Below, piece after piece: positions 32,056 to 39,144 of a stretch of 56,682 bases of DNA. The notes below the pieces were generated by a model that saw only the letters and a list, made by a program, of their open reading frames with translations, was not told the origin of the DNA and searched no databases. This DNA comes from Arthrobacter subterraneus (lineage in GTDB: Bacteria; Actinomycetota; Actinomycetes; Actinomycetales; Micrococcaceae): assembly GCF_900099735.1 (NCBI RefSeq), contig NZ_FNDT01000017.1, positions 1 to 56,682 on the forward strand, written 5' to 3'. Within the stretch, counting starts at the first letter, position 1. Each line of letters begins with the position of its first letter. The translations under genes and the position numbers were made by a program.

Positions 32056-32919
32056 ATGTCCTATGTGAAGCCCAGTGACCTGATCACAACGATGATCGAC
32101 GCAGGCGAGTCGAAGATCTTCATGTCCACCCGGGACACGGTAGTGCGCGCGGCGATGGCCGGCGCACTGCTGTCCCTGGCGGCTGCGTTCGCCGTCACAG
32201 TGAGCGTGACCACCGGCATCCCGCTGGCGGGGGCGATCCTCTTTCCCGTCGGGTTCATCCTGCTCTACCTCCTCGGCTACGACCTGCTGACCGGGGTGTT
32301 CGTCCTGACGCCCCTCGCGCTGCTGGACAAGCGCCCCGGCGTCACGGTGCGCGGCGTCCTCCGCAACTGGGGCCTGGTGTTCGTGGGGAACTTCATCGGA
32401 GCGTTCACGGTGGCCGTGCTGATGGCGATCGTGGTGACCTTCGGTTTCGCCATCCCGCCGAATGAGGTGGGCGTCGCCATCGGTCACATCGGCGAGGGGC
32501 GCACGCTGGGCTATGCCGAGCATGGCGCCGCCGGGATGCTGACGCTGTTCGTCCGCGGCATGCTGTGCAACTGGATGGTGTCCATCGGCGTCGCAGGCGC
32601 CATGATGGCCAAGGACGTCCCCGGGAAGGTGATCGTCATGTGGATGCCGATCATGCTCTTCTTCTTCATGGGCTTCGAGCACTCGATCGTCAACATGTTC
32701 CTGTTCCCGTCAGGGCTGCTGCTCGGCGCCGAGTTCACCATCCTCGACTACCTGGTCTGGAATGAAATCCCGACGGTGCTCGGCAACCTCGTGGGCGGCC
32801 TGTTGTTCACGGCGCTTCCCCTCTACGTCACCCATGCCCGGACAAAGGCACCGTCGAACGCCGCGGTTCTTCCAACAGTGGATGACATCGCACGCATTGA
32901 GAGCGGGATCCGCAACTAA
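32056..32919 (+). CDS. Formate/nitrite transporter family channel (FNT)
   Basis: A 287-residue membrane protein with six helices in an aquaporin-like fold. FNT landmarks are LLGYDLLTGVFVL, FVGNFIGAF, MLCNWMVSIGVAG and GFEHSIVNMFLFPSG with the central pore histidine. FNT pentamers pass small monovalent anions (formate, nitrite, hydrosulfide) coupled to protons. The subgroup is not evident. Its place inside a purine locus is unexpected: no formate or nitrite enzyme is nearby. The start at 32056 is chosen because the protein then starts at the family N-terminus (SYVKPSDLI) and GGAG precedes it. Confidence 0.87.
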   Translation: MSYVKPSDLITTMIDAGESKIFMSTRDTVVRAAMAGALLSLAAAFAVTVSVTTGIPLAGAILFPVGFILLYLLGYDLLTGVFVLTPLALLDKRPGVTVRGVLRNWGLVFVGNFIGAFTVAVLMAIVVTFGFAIPPNEVGVAIGHIGEGRTLGYAEHGAAGMLTLFVRGMLCNWMVSIGVAGAMMAKDVPGKVIVMWMPIMLFFFMGFEHSIVNMFLFPSGLLLGAEFTILDYLVWNEIPTVLGNLVGGLLFTALPLYVTHARTKAPSNAAVLPTVDDIARIESGIRN

Positions 32920-32943
32920 GGTTGCGTCCGGCCGAGCGGGTAC

Positions 32944-32960
32944 GGCGGTGTTAGTCCGCC
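32944..32960 (+). terminator. Short hairpin after the FNT gene
   Basis: GGCGG (32944-32948) pairs with CCGCC (32956-32960) over a 7-base loop, 25 bases after the FNT stop. No T tract; weak evidence of termination. Confidence 0.35.
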
Positions 32961-32978
32961 CACTTACCGGCCATCTTA

Positions 32979-33039
32979 TTATGAGTGATTCATAACAACT
33001 GCTAGCGTGGAAGCCGCAGGACCGCCTGATCGTCAGGCG
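32979..33039 (+). promoter_or_regulatory. Operator, -10 box and leader hairpin of the small repeat protein
   Basis: TTATGA-GTGAT-TCATAA (32979-32995) is a perfect palindrome covering the expected -35 zone, 7 bases before the -10 TAGCGT (33003-33008). A perfect 7-bp hairpin, CGCCTGA-TCG-TCAGGCG (33023-33039), starts the transcribed leader. The leader then runs about 115 bases to the ATG at 33157 with no other clear structure. Confidence 0.5.
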
Positions 33040-33156
33040 CCCACCCGCTTCTTCCCTACCCGGCAGCGTCGCCTCCTCGGACGCCGCGCCCGGCCATGAC
33101 AGCACCGCGTCGTCCTCCTTCAGCCTGAACACACCGTTCAACAACCAGGAGATGAC

Positions 33157-33393
33157 ATGACACTTCTCGCGAACCGTCCCGTTAAAACCGTTGATACCCA
33201 GTTCCCCGAACAACTGCCACCGAACGGCGGCACCTATGTGACAACGCGTACGCGTCCGGTGATCACCGGCAGCTATGTCACAACGGAGAACGGCGGAACC
33301 GTGCCCGCAGGAGCGATCCGCGGCCGGTATGTCTCCCTCGGCCACCGTCAAGGTTTCGGTGACCGTGAGGGCAGGTACACCGACCGCGGCTAA
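33157..33393 (+). CDS. Small protein with YVTT-type repeats, function unknown
   Basis: 78 residues, basic and glycine-rich, with AGGAGA just before the ATG. Three spaced, related units are visible: GGTYVTTR (24-31), TGSYVTTE (37-44) and RGRYVSLG (55-62), each a short beta-like segment ending a Gly-rich turn. No signal peptide, membrane helix or cysteine. It sits between the FNT gene and xdhC (opposite strand), and its promoter has its own palindrome. The unit spacing suggests a small repeated beta structure; the function is unknown to me. Confidence 0.6.
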   Translation: MTLLANRPVKTVDTQFPEQLPPNGGTYVTTRTRPVITGSYVTTENGGTVPAGAIRGRYVSLGHRQGFGDREGRYTDRG

Positions 33394-33423
33394 CGCTTGC
33401 CCTGCGCCCATTAGGCGGGCCGG

Positions 33424-34221
33424 TTAGCGGGAGGAGAGCCGCCGCAGCAGGTCCGCCGCCGCGCTCACCGCGATCACGGCCGGCGCCTTACCCGTCACGT
33501 CCGGCAACCCGATCGGGCACTGGATCCGGCCGATCTCAGTCTCGGAGTACCCTTCCGCCGCCAGCTTCTGCCGGAACCGCGACCACTTGGCCTTCGACCC
33601 GATCAGCCCCACACTGCCCAGATCACCCCGGCGCAGCGCGGCATCGCACAGCAGGAAGTCCTCCGAGTGGTCGTGGCTCATGATGAACACGTGCGCACCG
33701 GCAGGCAGTTCACCCAGGAATGAGTCCGGCACCGGCGTGTGGACGGCCTGCACGGACGCCACCCCGTAGATGACATCCGCCAGCCGCTCCGGCAACAGCT
33801 GCTCAGCCCGGCTGTCCACCAGCAACAACCTCAGCGGCAGCCTGGATAGAACCCTTCCGAGCTCATACCCAACATGCCCGACGCCGAACACCGCCACCGT
33901 AGGCAGTGACAGGAACGGTTCAAGCAGCACCCGGACCTTTCCGCCGCAGCACTGCCGCCCATGCTGGGTCACCGCGTGCTCGTTCAGCGAGAACTCGACG
34001 TTCTCCGCGGACGAGACACCGGCCGCCATCATCTCCCGCGCCCGGTCGATCACCGTCGCCTCAAGGTTCCCGCCGCCGATGGTCCCCCAGGTGGAAGAAG
34101 CACCGACGAGCATCTTCGCCCCCGCCTCCCGCGGCGAATGCCCGCGCACCTCCGACACGGTCGCCAGCACCCCCGGCAGGCCCGAGGACCTCAGGTGCTG
34201 CAGCGCCTCCAGCCAGTCCAT
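33424..34221 (-). CDS. xdhC: XdhC-type molybdenum cofactor insertion/sulfuration factor
   Basis: A 265-residue XdhC/CoxI family protein. The N-terminal domain has GHSPREAGAKMLV, WGTIGGGNLEATV and the Cys-Cys pair in QCCGGKV; a Rossmann-like domain follows (VAVFGVGHVGYELGRVL, LIGSKAKWSRFRQKL). XdhC binds Mo cofactor, promotes its sulfuration and loads it into xanthine dehydrogenase. The ATG is one base after the xdhB stop. I use MDWLEALQHL as the start, since residues upstream in the frame belong to xdhB in another frame. Confidence 0.88.
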   Translation of the reverse strand: MDWLEALQHLRSSGLPGVLATVSEVRGHSPREAGAKMLVGASSTWGTIGGGNLEATVIDRAREMMAAGVSSAENVEFSLNEHAVTQHGRQCCGGKVRVLLEPFLSLPTVAVFGVGHVGYELGRVLSRLPLRLLLVDSRAEQLLPERLADVIYGVASVQAVHTPVPDSFLGELPAGAHVFIMSHDHSEDFLLCDAALRRGDLGSVGLIGSKAKWSRFRQKLAAEGYSETEIGRIQCPIGLPDVTGKAPAVIAVSAAADLLRRLSSR

Positions 34222-34222
34222 C

Positions 34223-36610
34223 TCAACGCACTGAACCCGAAGCGGAGGGCACAAGATCCTCCGAAGAGGCAGCAGACGACGACGGCGCAGACACCCGTTC
34301 GATCGCCCAGAACACTGCTTCCGGAGTGGCGGGGCTGGCGAGCTCCACGGCAACATCACCCGGCCCGAACGCGGCAACCGCCTGGCGCAACGCCTCCCGC
34401 ACACTGAACGCCAGCATCAGCGGCGGCTCGCCCACGGCCTTCGACCCGTACACCACACCGCTTTCCGTGGCCCGCTCAAACAGGTGGACGTTGAACTCCT
34501 CGGGCATCTCCGAGAAGCTCGGCAGCTTGTACGTGCTCGCCGACTGGGTGGTGATGCGCCCGCGGTTGGGACCATCCGAGGCGTCCCACCGCAGGTCCTC
34601 AAGGGTCAGCCAGCCGGCGCCCTGCACAAAGCCGCCCTCGATCTGCCCGACGTCGATCATCGGCGAGAGGCTGTCGCCGACGTCGTGCACGATGTCCGTC
34701 CGCAACTGCCGGTAGGCGCCGGTGAAACGATCCACCTCCACCTCGCTGACGGCCGCGCCGTAGCTGAAGTACTTGAACGGCTCGCCCTGCATCCGGGTGC
34801 TGTCCCAGTGCAGGCCCTCGGTCCGGTAGTAGCCGGCGGCCCAGAGGGACACCCGCTGGAAGTAGGCGTCGCGGGCCAGTTCGGCGAAGGTCAGCGACGC
34901 GTCGTGGAAGCCGATGCCGGTGACCTTGCCGGCGTCGAACCGCACGTCGTCCGGGTGGATGTTGAGCTTCCGGGCAGCGACTTCCGCGAGCCGGGAGCTG
35001 ATCTGCTCGCAGGCGTTCTTGATTGCGCCGCCGTTGAGGTCCGCACCGGAGCTCGCCGCCGTCGCGGACGTGTTGGGCACCTTATCCGTCCGCGTCGGCG
35101 CCAGCCGCACGGAGGACAACGGAACACCGAGCGCCGTCGCCGCCACCTGCCGCATCTTGGTGTGCAGGCCCTGCCCCATCTCCGTGCCGCCGTGATTGAT
35201 CAGCACCGACCCGTCCTTATAGACGTGCACCAGCGCGCCCGCCTGGTTGAACGCGGTCAGGTTGAAGGAGATCCCGAACTTCACCGGCGTCATACCGAGC
35301 GCCCGCTTGGTGTGCGGGTGCGACGCATTGAACGAAGCAATCTCCTCCCGGCGCCGGGCGATGTCCGAACGGTCCTCCAGCGACCGCCAGATCGCCTGCA
35401 GCCGCTCGGCGTGCCGCACCGGCTGCCCGTACGGCGTGCTCTGTCCCGGCTCATAGAAATTACGACGGCGGAGCTCGCTGGGATCCAGCCCCAGCAGCGG
35501 CGCGCACCGGCCGAGCAGATCCTCGATCACGAGCATTCCCTGCGGACCGCCGAATCCGCGGAACGCCGTCTGCGACGTCTTGTTGGTCTTCGCGATCCGG
35601 CCGTGCACCTCGATGTTCGGGATGTAGTACGCGTTGTCGATGTGGCACAGCGCCCGCGCGAGAACGGGTTCGGAGAGATCGAGGCTCCAGCCGCCGTCGC
35701 TCGTCAGTGTGGCCTTCAGGGCAAGGAGGCGGCCGTCGTCGTCGAACCCTGCTTCCCAGCGTGCGTGGAACGGGTGCCGCTTTCCGGACATGGTGATGTC
35801 CTGGGTGCGGTTCAGGCGCAGCCGGACGGGCCGGCCGGTGAGGGTGGCGCCGAGCGCAGCGATGGCCGCCCAGCCGTGGGGCTGCATCTCCTTGCCGCCG
35901 AACCCGCCGCCCATCCTCAGGCACTGCACCGTGACGTCGTGGTTGGCGAGGTTCAGTACATGCGCAACGATTTCCTGGGTCTCGGACGGGTGCTGCGTGC
36001 TGCACTGGACAAACACCTGCCCGCCCTCGTCGAGATACGCGAAGGACGCGTGCGTTTCGAGGTAGAAGTGCTCCTGCCCGCTGAACTGGAATTCGCCGCT
36101 GAACCGGTGCCGCGCCTTTTCCAGGGCCTTGTCCGGCTCGCCGCGGGCAACCGTGGGGCGGTTCCCCTGGAAGCTTTCCGCCTCGATGGCCTCCTCCAGC
36201 GTCACGATGGAGGGCAGCGGCTCGTAGTCCACCTCCACCGCCTCAGCGCCCAACCGTGCGGCCTCCAGCGACTCTCCCAGCACCCAGCACACGGCATGGC
36301 CGTAGAACATGACCTCGCTGGGGAAGAGCGGTTCGTCGTGCTTGATGCCGGCGTCGTTGACGCCTGGAACGTCCGACGCCGTCAGCACCCGCACCACGCC
36401 CGGCACCTTCAGCGCGGGTTCGGTGCGCAGGTCCAGGATGCGGGCGTGCGCGTGCGGGGCCTGAACCGGCCAGGCGTGGAGGACGTTGGAGCTGCGGACA
36501 ATCAAATCGTCCGTGTACAGCGCGGTGCCGGTGACGTGCCCGGCTGCGCTTTCATGCGATACCGGGATGCCCACCACGGGATTTACGGGGCGGTCTGCGA
36601 GCGATTTCAC
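34223..36610 (-). CDS. xdhB: Xanthine dehydrogenase molybdopterin-binding subunit
   Basis: A 795-residue large subunit of the xanthine oxidase family. It shows the N-terminal Ald_Xan_dh domain (SHESAAGHVTGTALYTDDL), the Mo-cofactor loops GGGFGGKEMQPHG and QTAFRGFGGPQGML, and the catalytic Glu in GEPPLMLAFSVREAL near the C-terminus. It hydroxylates hypoxanthine and xanthine to urate. The overlap with xdhA is ATGA type. The order xdhA-xdhB-xdhC is standard for actinobacteria. No urate oxidase gene is in view. Confidence 0.93.
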   Translation of the reverse strand: MKSLADRPVNPVVGIPVSHESAAGHVTGTALYTDDLIVRSSNVLHAWPVQAPHAHARILDLRTEPALKVPGVVRVLTASDVPGVNDAGIKHDEPLFPSEVMFYGHAVCWVLGESLEAARLGAEAVEVDYEPLPSIVTLEEAIEAESFQGNRPTVARGEPDKALEKARHRFSGEFQFSGQEHFYLETHASFAYLDEGGQVFVQCSTQHPSETQEIVAHVLNLANHDVTVQCLRMGGGFGGKEMQPHGWAAIAALGATLTGRPVRLRLNRTQDITMSGKRHPFHARWEAGFDDDGRLLALKATLTSDGGWSLDLSEPVLARALCHIDNAYYIPNIEVHGRIAKTNKTSQTAFRGFGGPQGMLVIEDLLGRCAPLLGLDPSELRRRNFYEPGQSTPYGQPVRHAERLQAIWRSLEDRSDIARRREEIASFNASHPHTKRALGMTPVKFGISFNLTAFNQAGALVHVYKDGSVLINHGGTEMGQGLHTKMRQVAATALGVPLSSVRLAPTRTDKVPNTSATAASSGADLNGGAIKNACEQISSRLAEVAARKLNIHPDDVRFDAGKVTGIGFHDASLTFAELARDAYFQRVSLWAAGYYRTEGLHWDSTRMQGEPFKYFSYGAAVSEVEVDRFTGAYRQLRTDIVHDVGDSLSPMIDVGQIEGGFVQGAGWLTLEDLRWDASDGPNRGRITTQSASTYKLPSFSEMPEEFNVHLFERATESGVVYGSKAVGEPPLMLAFSVREALRQAVAAFGPGDVAVELASPATPEAVFWAIERVSAPSSSAASSEDLVPSASGSVR

Positions 36611-38103
36611 CTGGCCACCTCCAGTTCTTCGGCGTTCTCGGCATGGAATTTCAGCAGTGCCTGCCTCAGCATCGCCGACCGGTACAGCGAACTGGCCCGC
36701 ATGTCATCGATCGGCGTCCCTTCACCCGCCATCACGGCGGCGGCGGCGGCCACAGTATCGGACGTCCAGGGCTGGCCGACCAGCGCCTCCTCCGTGGCCA
36801 GGGCGCGGATCGGCGTGGCTGCCACACCCCCCAGACCGATGCGCACGGAGCGTACGACGCCGGCACTCAGCTGCAGCGCGATGGCGACGGACACGCTGGA
36901 AATGTCGTCGAAGCGCCGCTTGGCGATCTTGTAGAACGCGGTGCTCTCGGCGAGCGGGAGCGGGATGCGGATGGCGCGGAGCATCTCATGGGGCTTGCGC
37001 ACGCTCTGGCGGTAGCCGGTGTAGTACTCCGACAGCGGCACCTCACGTTCCCCGTCGGCGGAGGACAGGACAACCCGGGCATCCAGCGCCAGGAATACGG
37101 GGGCGGAATCACCGATGGGCGAGCCGGTGGAAAGGTTCCCGCCGAAGGTCGCCGCGTTGCGGATCAGGCGCGAGGCGAACTGCGGGAACAGGTGGCCCAG
37201 CAGCGGCACCCGGCCGTCCAACGCCCGTTCGACCTCCGAGAGTGTCAACGCCGCGCCGATCTCGATGGAATCGGCGCCGAACGCCAACCCACGGAGTTCC
37301 TCGAGGCGGTCGATGGCCAGCACCAGCGGAGGGCGGGAGTGCCGGAGGTTGACCTCGACGCCGAGGTCCGTGGCACCGGCAACCAATTTCACGTCGGGGT
37401 TTTCCTGCAGGGCTGCGTGCACCTCGTCCAGGGACTGTGGACGGATGAACTCCGCCTCACCGCTGACCCGGGTATGCCCCGGCGCAGGCGCCGGCCGGTT
37501 CTGACGGTCGAGCAGCGGATCCGACTCAGCAGGAACATCGAGCGCGTACGCCGCGTCCCGGATGGGCCGGTAGCCGGTGCACCTGCAGAGGTTGCCGCTC
37601 AGGGCGTGGAGATCGAACCCGTTGGGGCCGCACTCGTGGTCGGTGGCGTGCTCCTCGCCGACGACGGCTGTTCCGGTTTCCCGGTCCTCCTGCGCCGGCG
37701 AGCGCTCCGGCCGGTAGTACTCCGCTGCCATGGAGCAGATGAAGCCGGGGGTGCAGTAGCCGCACTGCGAGCCGCCGCGGTCGGCCATTTCGCGCTGCAC
37801 CGGGTGCAGGTCCTCCGGCGTGCAGGCGTCGGAGACATTGCCCAGGCCCTCGGCGGTGATGATTTCCTGGCCGTCGAATGCCAGCGCCGGGGGGAGACAG
37901 GCGTTGACGGACGTCCACCGGCTGCGGTCCGGCCCGTCGGGCCGGGCTACGAGGATGGCGCAGGCGCCGCATTCCCCTTCCGCGCAACCCTCCTTGGAGC
38001 CGGTAAGGCCCTCATTCCGTAACCAGTCGAGTAATCGAGTGGAGGGGTTTGTTCCGCTGCAGTCCCGGACTTTGCCGTTGACGGTTACCTTGATTCCGTC
38101 CAT
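36607..38103 (-). CDS. xdhA: Xanthine dehydrogenase iron-sulfur/FAD subunit
   Basis: A 498-residue fused small subunit. Two [2Fe-2S] clusters: plant-type Cys40, Cys45, Cys48 with Cys69, and the C-terminal-type Cys114/Cys117 with Cys173/Cys175 (CGYC, CRC). The FAD domain follows (about 210-498: FGGNLSTGSPIGDSAP, LSEYYTGYR). Residues 130-165 form an extra polar insert before the last cluster pair. It passes electrons from the molybdenum centre to NAD+. First gene of the leftward operon, preceded by the operators at 38206-38253. Confidence 0.92.
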   Translation of the reverse strand: MDGIKVTVNGKVRDCSGTNPSTRLLDWLRNEGLTGSKEGCAEGECGACAILVARPDGPDRSRWTSVNACLPPALAFDGQEIITAEGLGNVSDACTPEDLHPVQREMADRGGSQCGYCTPGFICSMAAEYYRPERSPAQEDRETGTAVVGEEHATDHECGPNGFDLHALSGNLCRCTGYRPIRDAAYALDVPAESDPLLDRQNRPAPAPGHTRVSGEAEFIRPQSLDEVHAALQENPDVKLVAGATDLGVEVNLRHSRPPLVLAIDRLEELRGLAFGADSIEIGAALTLSEVERALDGRVPLLGHLFPQFASRLIRNAATFGGNLSTGSPIGDSAPVFLALDARVVLSSADGEREVPLSEYYTGYRQSVRKPHEMLRAIRIPLPLAESTAFYKIAKRRFDDISSVSVAIALQLSAGVVRSVRIGLGGVAATPIRALATEEALVGQPWTSDTVAAAAAVMAGEGTPIDDMRASSLYRSAMLRQALLKFHAENAEELEVAR

Positions 38104-38205
38104 TGTTCACGCTCCCGTACCTAACCGGACCGACGCGCCAACCAAACAGTGCGGGGATCCCGGACCGCGTGGAAGGTCCGTGCCACAGTGTTCGTTACGT
38201 AGTTT

Positions 38206-38253
38206 CGGTGTGACCTAGCGTACACCCATTCCGTGGAATTGTGTTTCCACAAT
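38206..38253 (-). promoter_or_regulatory. xdh operator cluster
   Basis: On the minus strand TAGGTCACACCG (38217 to 38206) repeats the motif before guanine deaminase. TTCCGTGGAA (38229-38238) is a perfect 10-base palindrome, and ATTGTG-TTTC-CACAAT (38238-38253) a perfect 6-4-6 palindrome directly abutting it. TACGCT on the minus strand could be a TAnnnT -10. All lie 100-150 bases upstream of xdhA in a 387-base gap that also contains the three-way-junction element. Confidence 0.55.
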
Positions 38254-38297
38254 GCGGGATAAAGCGCGCGCAAGTGTCCGGACTCCGGGGGACATGG

Positions 38298-38405
38298 CAA
38301 GGAGCCCCCGGAAGGGATTCGGAGGCCCATGTGCTGCTAATGAAAACAGCAGATGCGAAAGGCGCATCACGCCCGGCCTCCGGAATCCCATCGAGGGGCT
38401 CCTTG
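38298..38405. other. Three-way-junction DNA/RNA element
   Basis: Outer arms 38298-38327 and 38375-38405 are imperfect inverted repeats (11 unbroken bp, CAAGGAGCCCC, then a 5-base mismatched segment, GGGATT, a bulge and CGGAGGCC). Inside are two further hairpins: CTGCT-N9-AGCAG (38333-38351) and GATGCG-AAAGG-CGCATC (38352-38368). All three stems can form together, giving a branched fold on either strand. It lies 86 bases after the flavin reductase end and about 45 bases upstream of the xdh operators. It resembles neither a simple terminator nor any riboswitch class I can place. Confidence 0.65.
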
Positions 38406-38490
38406 CAACAATTTTCCGCCCGGGCCTCAGGCGTTGTCAACGGGAGGATGCAGCGGATGCGCGCCGCCGTTCCGGGCATACCGCGCAGGA

Positions 38491-38979
38491 TTACCAGCGG
38501 GACGGGATCCCGTACCCTCCGCGGTAGAACAGCAGCGGATCCTCATCGACGCCCTCGTCCAGCGCGTGCACCAGCGCCGCCACAATGGTGTGGTCACCGC
38601 CGTCGTACTCTGCCCAGAGAGTGCAGTCCGCCCAGGCGATCCCGCCGTCCAGAATCGGGGCGCCGGAAGGCGCCGGCGACCAGCGGACGCCGGCAAAGCG
38701 GTCCGCCCCGGAGCGAGCGAAAGCGTTGCTGATGTCCTTCTGCTCCACGGAGAGGACGTTGATGCAGAAACTGCCGGCCTCGCGGATCAGGGGCCACGTG
38801 GTGGAAGTCCGGGCCGGGTTGAAGCTGACCAGGGGTGGGTCCAGCGAAAGAGAGGCGAAGGACTGGCAGGTGAAGCCAACCGGGCCGTCGTCGGTCACGG
38901 CGGTCACCACGGTGATGCCGGAGCAGAATCTGCCCAGCACCTCTCGCTGTGTCTTGCCGCCTCCGGGGAACGGTGCCAT
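38491..38979 (-). CDS. NAD(P)H:flavin reductase of a two-component monooxygenase
   Basis: A 162-residue flavin reductase-like protein (HpaC/NtaB class). Landmarks are VLGRFCSGITVVTA, GFTCQSFASLSLDPPLVSFNP (read in halves), FCINVLS and GDHTIVAALV. It supplies reduced FMN or FAD to an oxygenase. Divergent from the NtaA-type monooxygenase at 39145, so the two form a pair. Start at 38979 (MAPFPGG) with GAGAGG ahead; another ATG 45 bases upstream has none. Confidence 0.87.
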   Translation of the reverse strand: MAPFPGGGKTQREVLGRFCSGITVVTAVTDDGPVGFTCQSFASLSLDPPLVSFNPARTSTTWPLIREAGSFCINVLSVEQKDISNAFARSGADRFAGVRWSPAPSGAPILDGGIAWADCTLWAEYDGGDHTIVAALVHALDEGVDEDPLLFYRGGYGIPSRW

Positions 38980-39046
38980 ACGGTGATCCTCTCGGCCGGC
39001 CCATGACCGACATTGCATACCCATAAGACTCTCAACTGCCTCGGGG

Positions 39047-39068
39047 GAGGTATCCAGTTCTTTACCTC
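39047..39068. promoter_or_regulatory. Palindrome in the divergent oxygenase/reductase promoter
   Basis: GAGGTA-N10-TACCTC (39047-39068), perfect 6-bp arms two helical turns apart, lies midway between the two divergent starts. A shared regulator site is plausible; no regulator gene is adjacent. Confidence 0.4.
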
Positions 39069-39144
39069 ACGTTTCGCTTCCTTCCCGGGACTCCGGGGCC
39101 GGCGCCCATACTGGGGGAAAGCCGCCAGCTTCAAAGGAGACCCC

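Noticed and set aside
34484..36934. Long rightward open frame (about 816 codons) opposite xdhB/xdhA
   Set aside because: Shadow of the xanthine dehydrogenase genes; composition is that of reversed codons and no domain is recognisable.
38298..38405. Molybdenum-cofactor riboswitch for xdhA
   Set aside because: Attractive by position, but the conserved Moco RNA features were not found and the xdh promoter signals lie downstream of it, so it would not be in the xdh leader.
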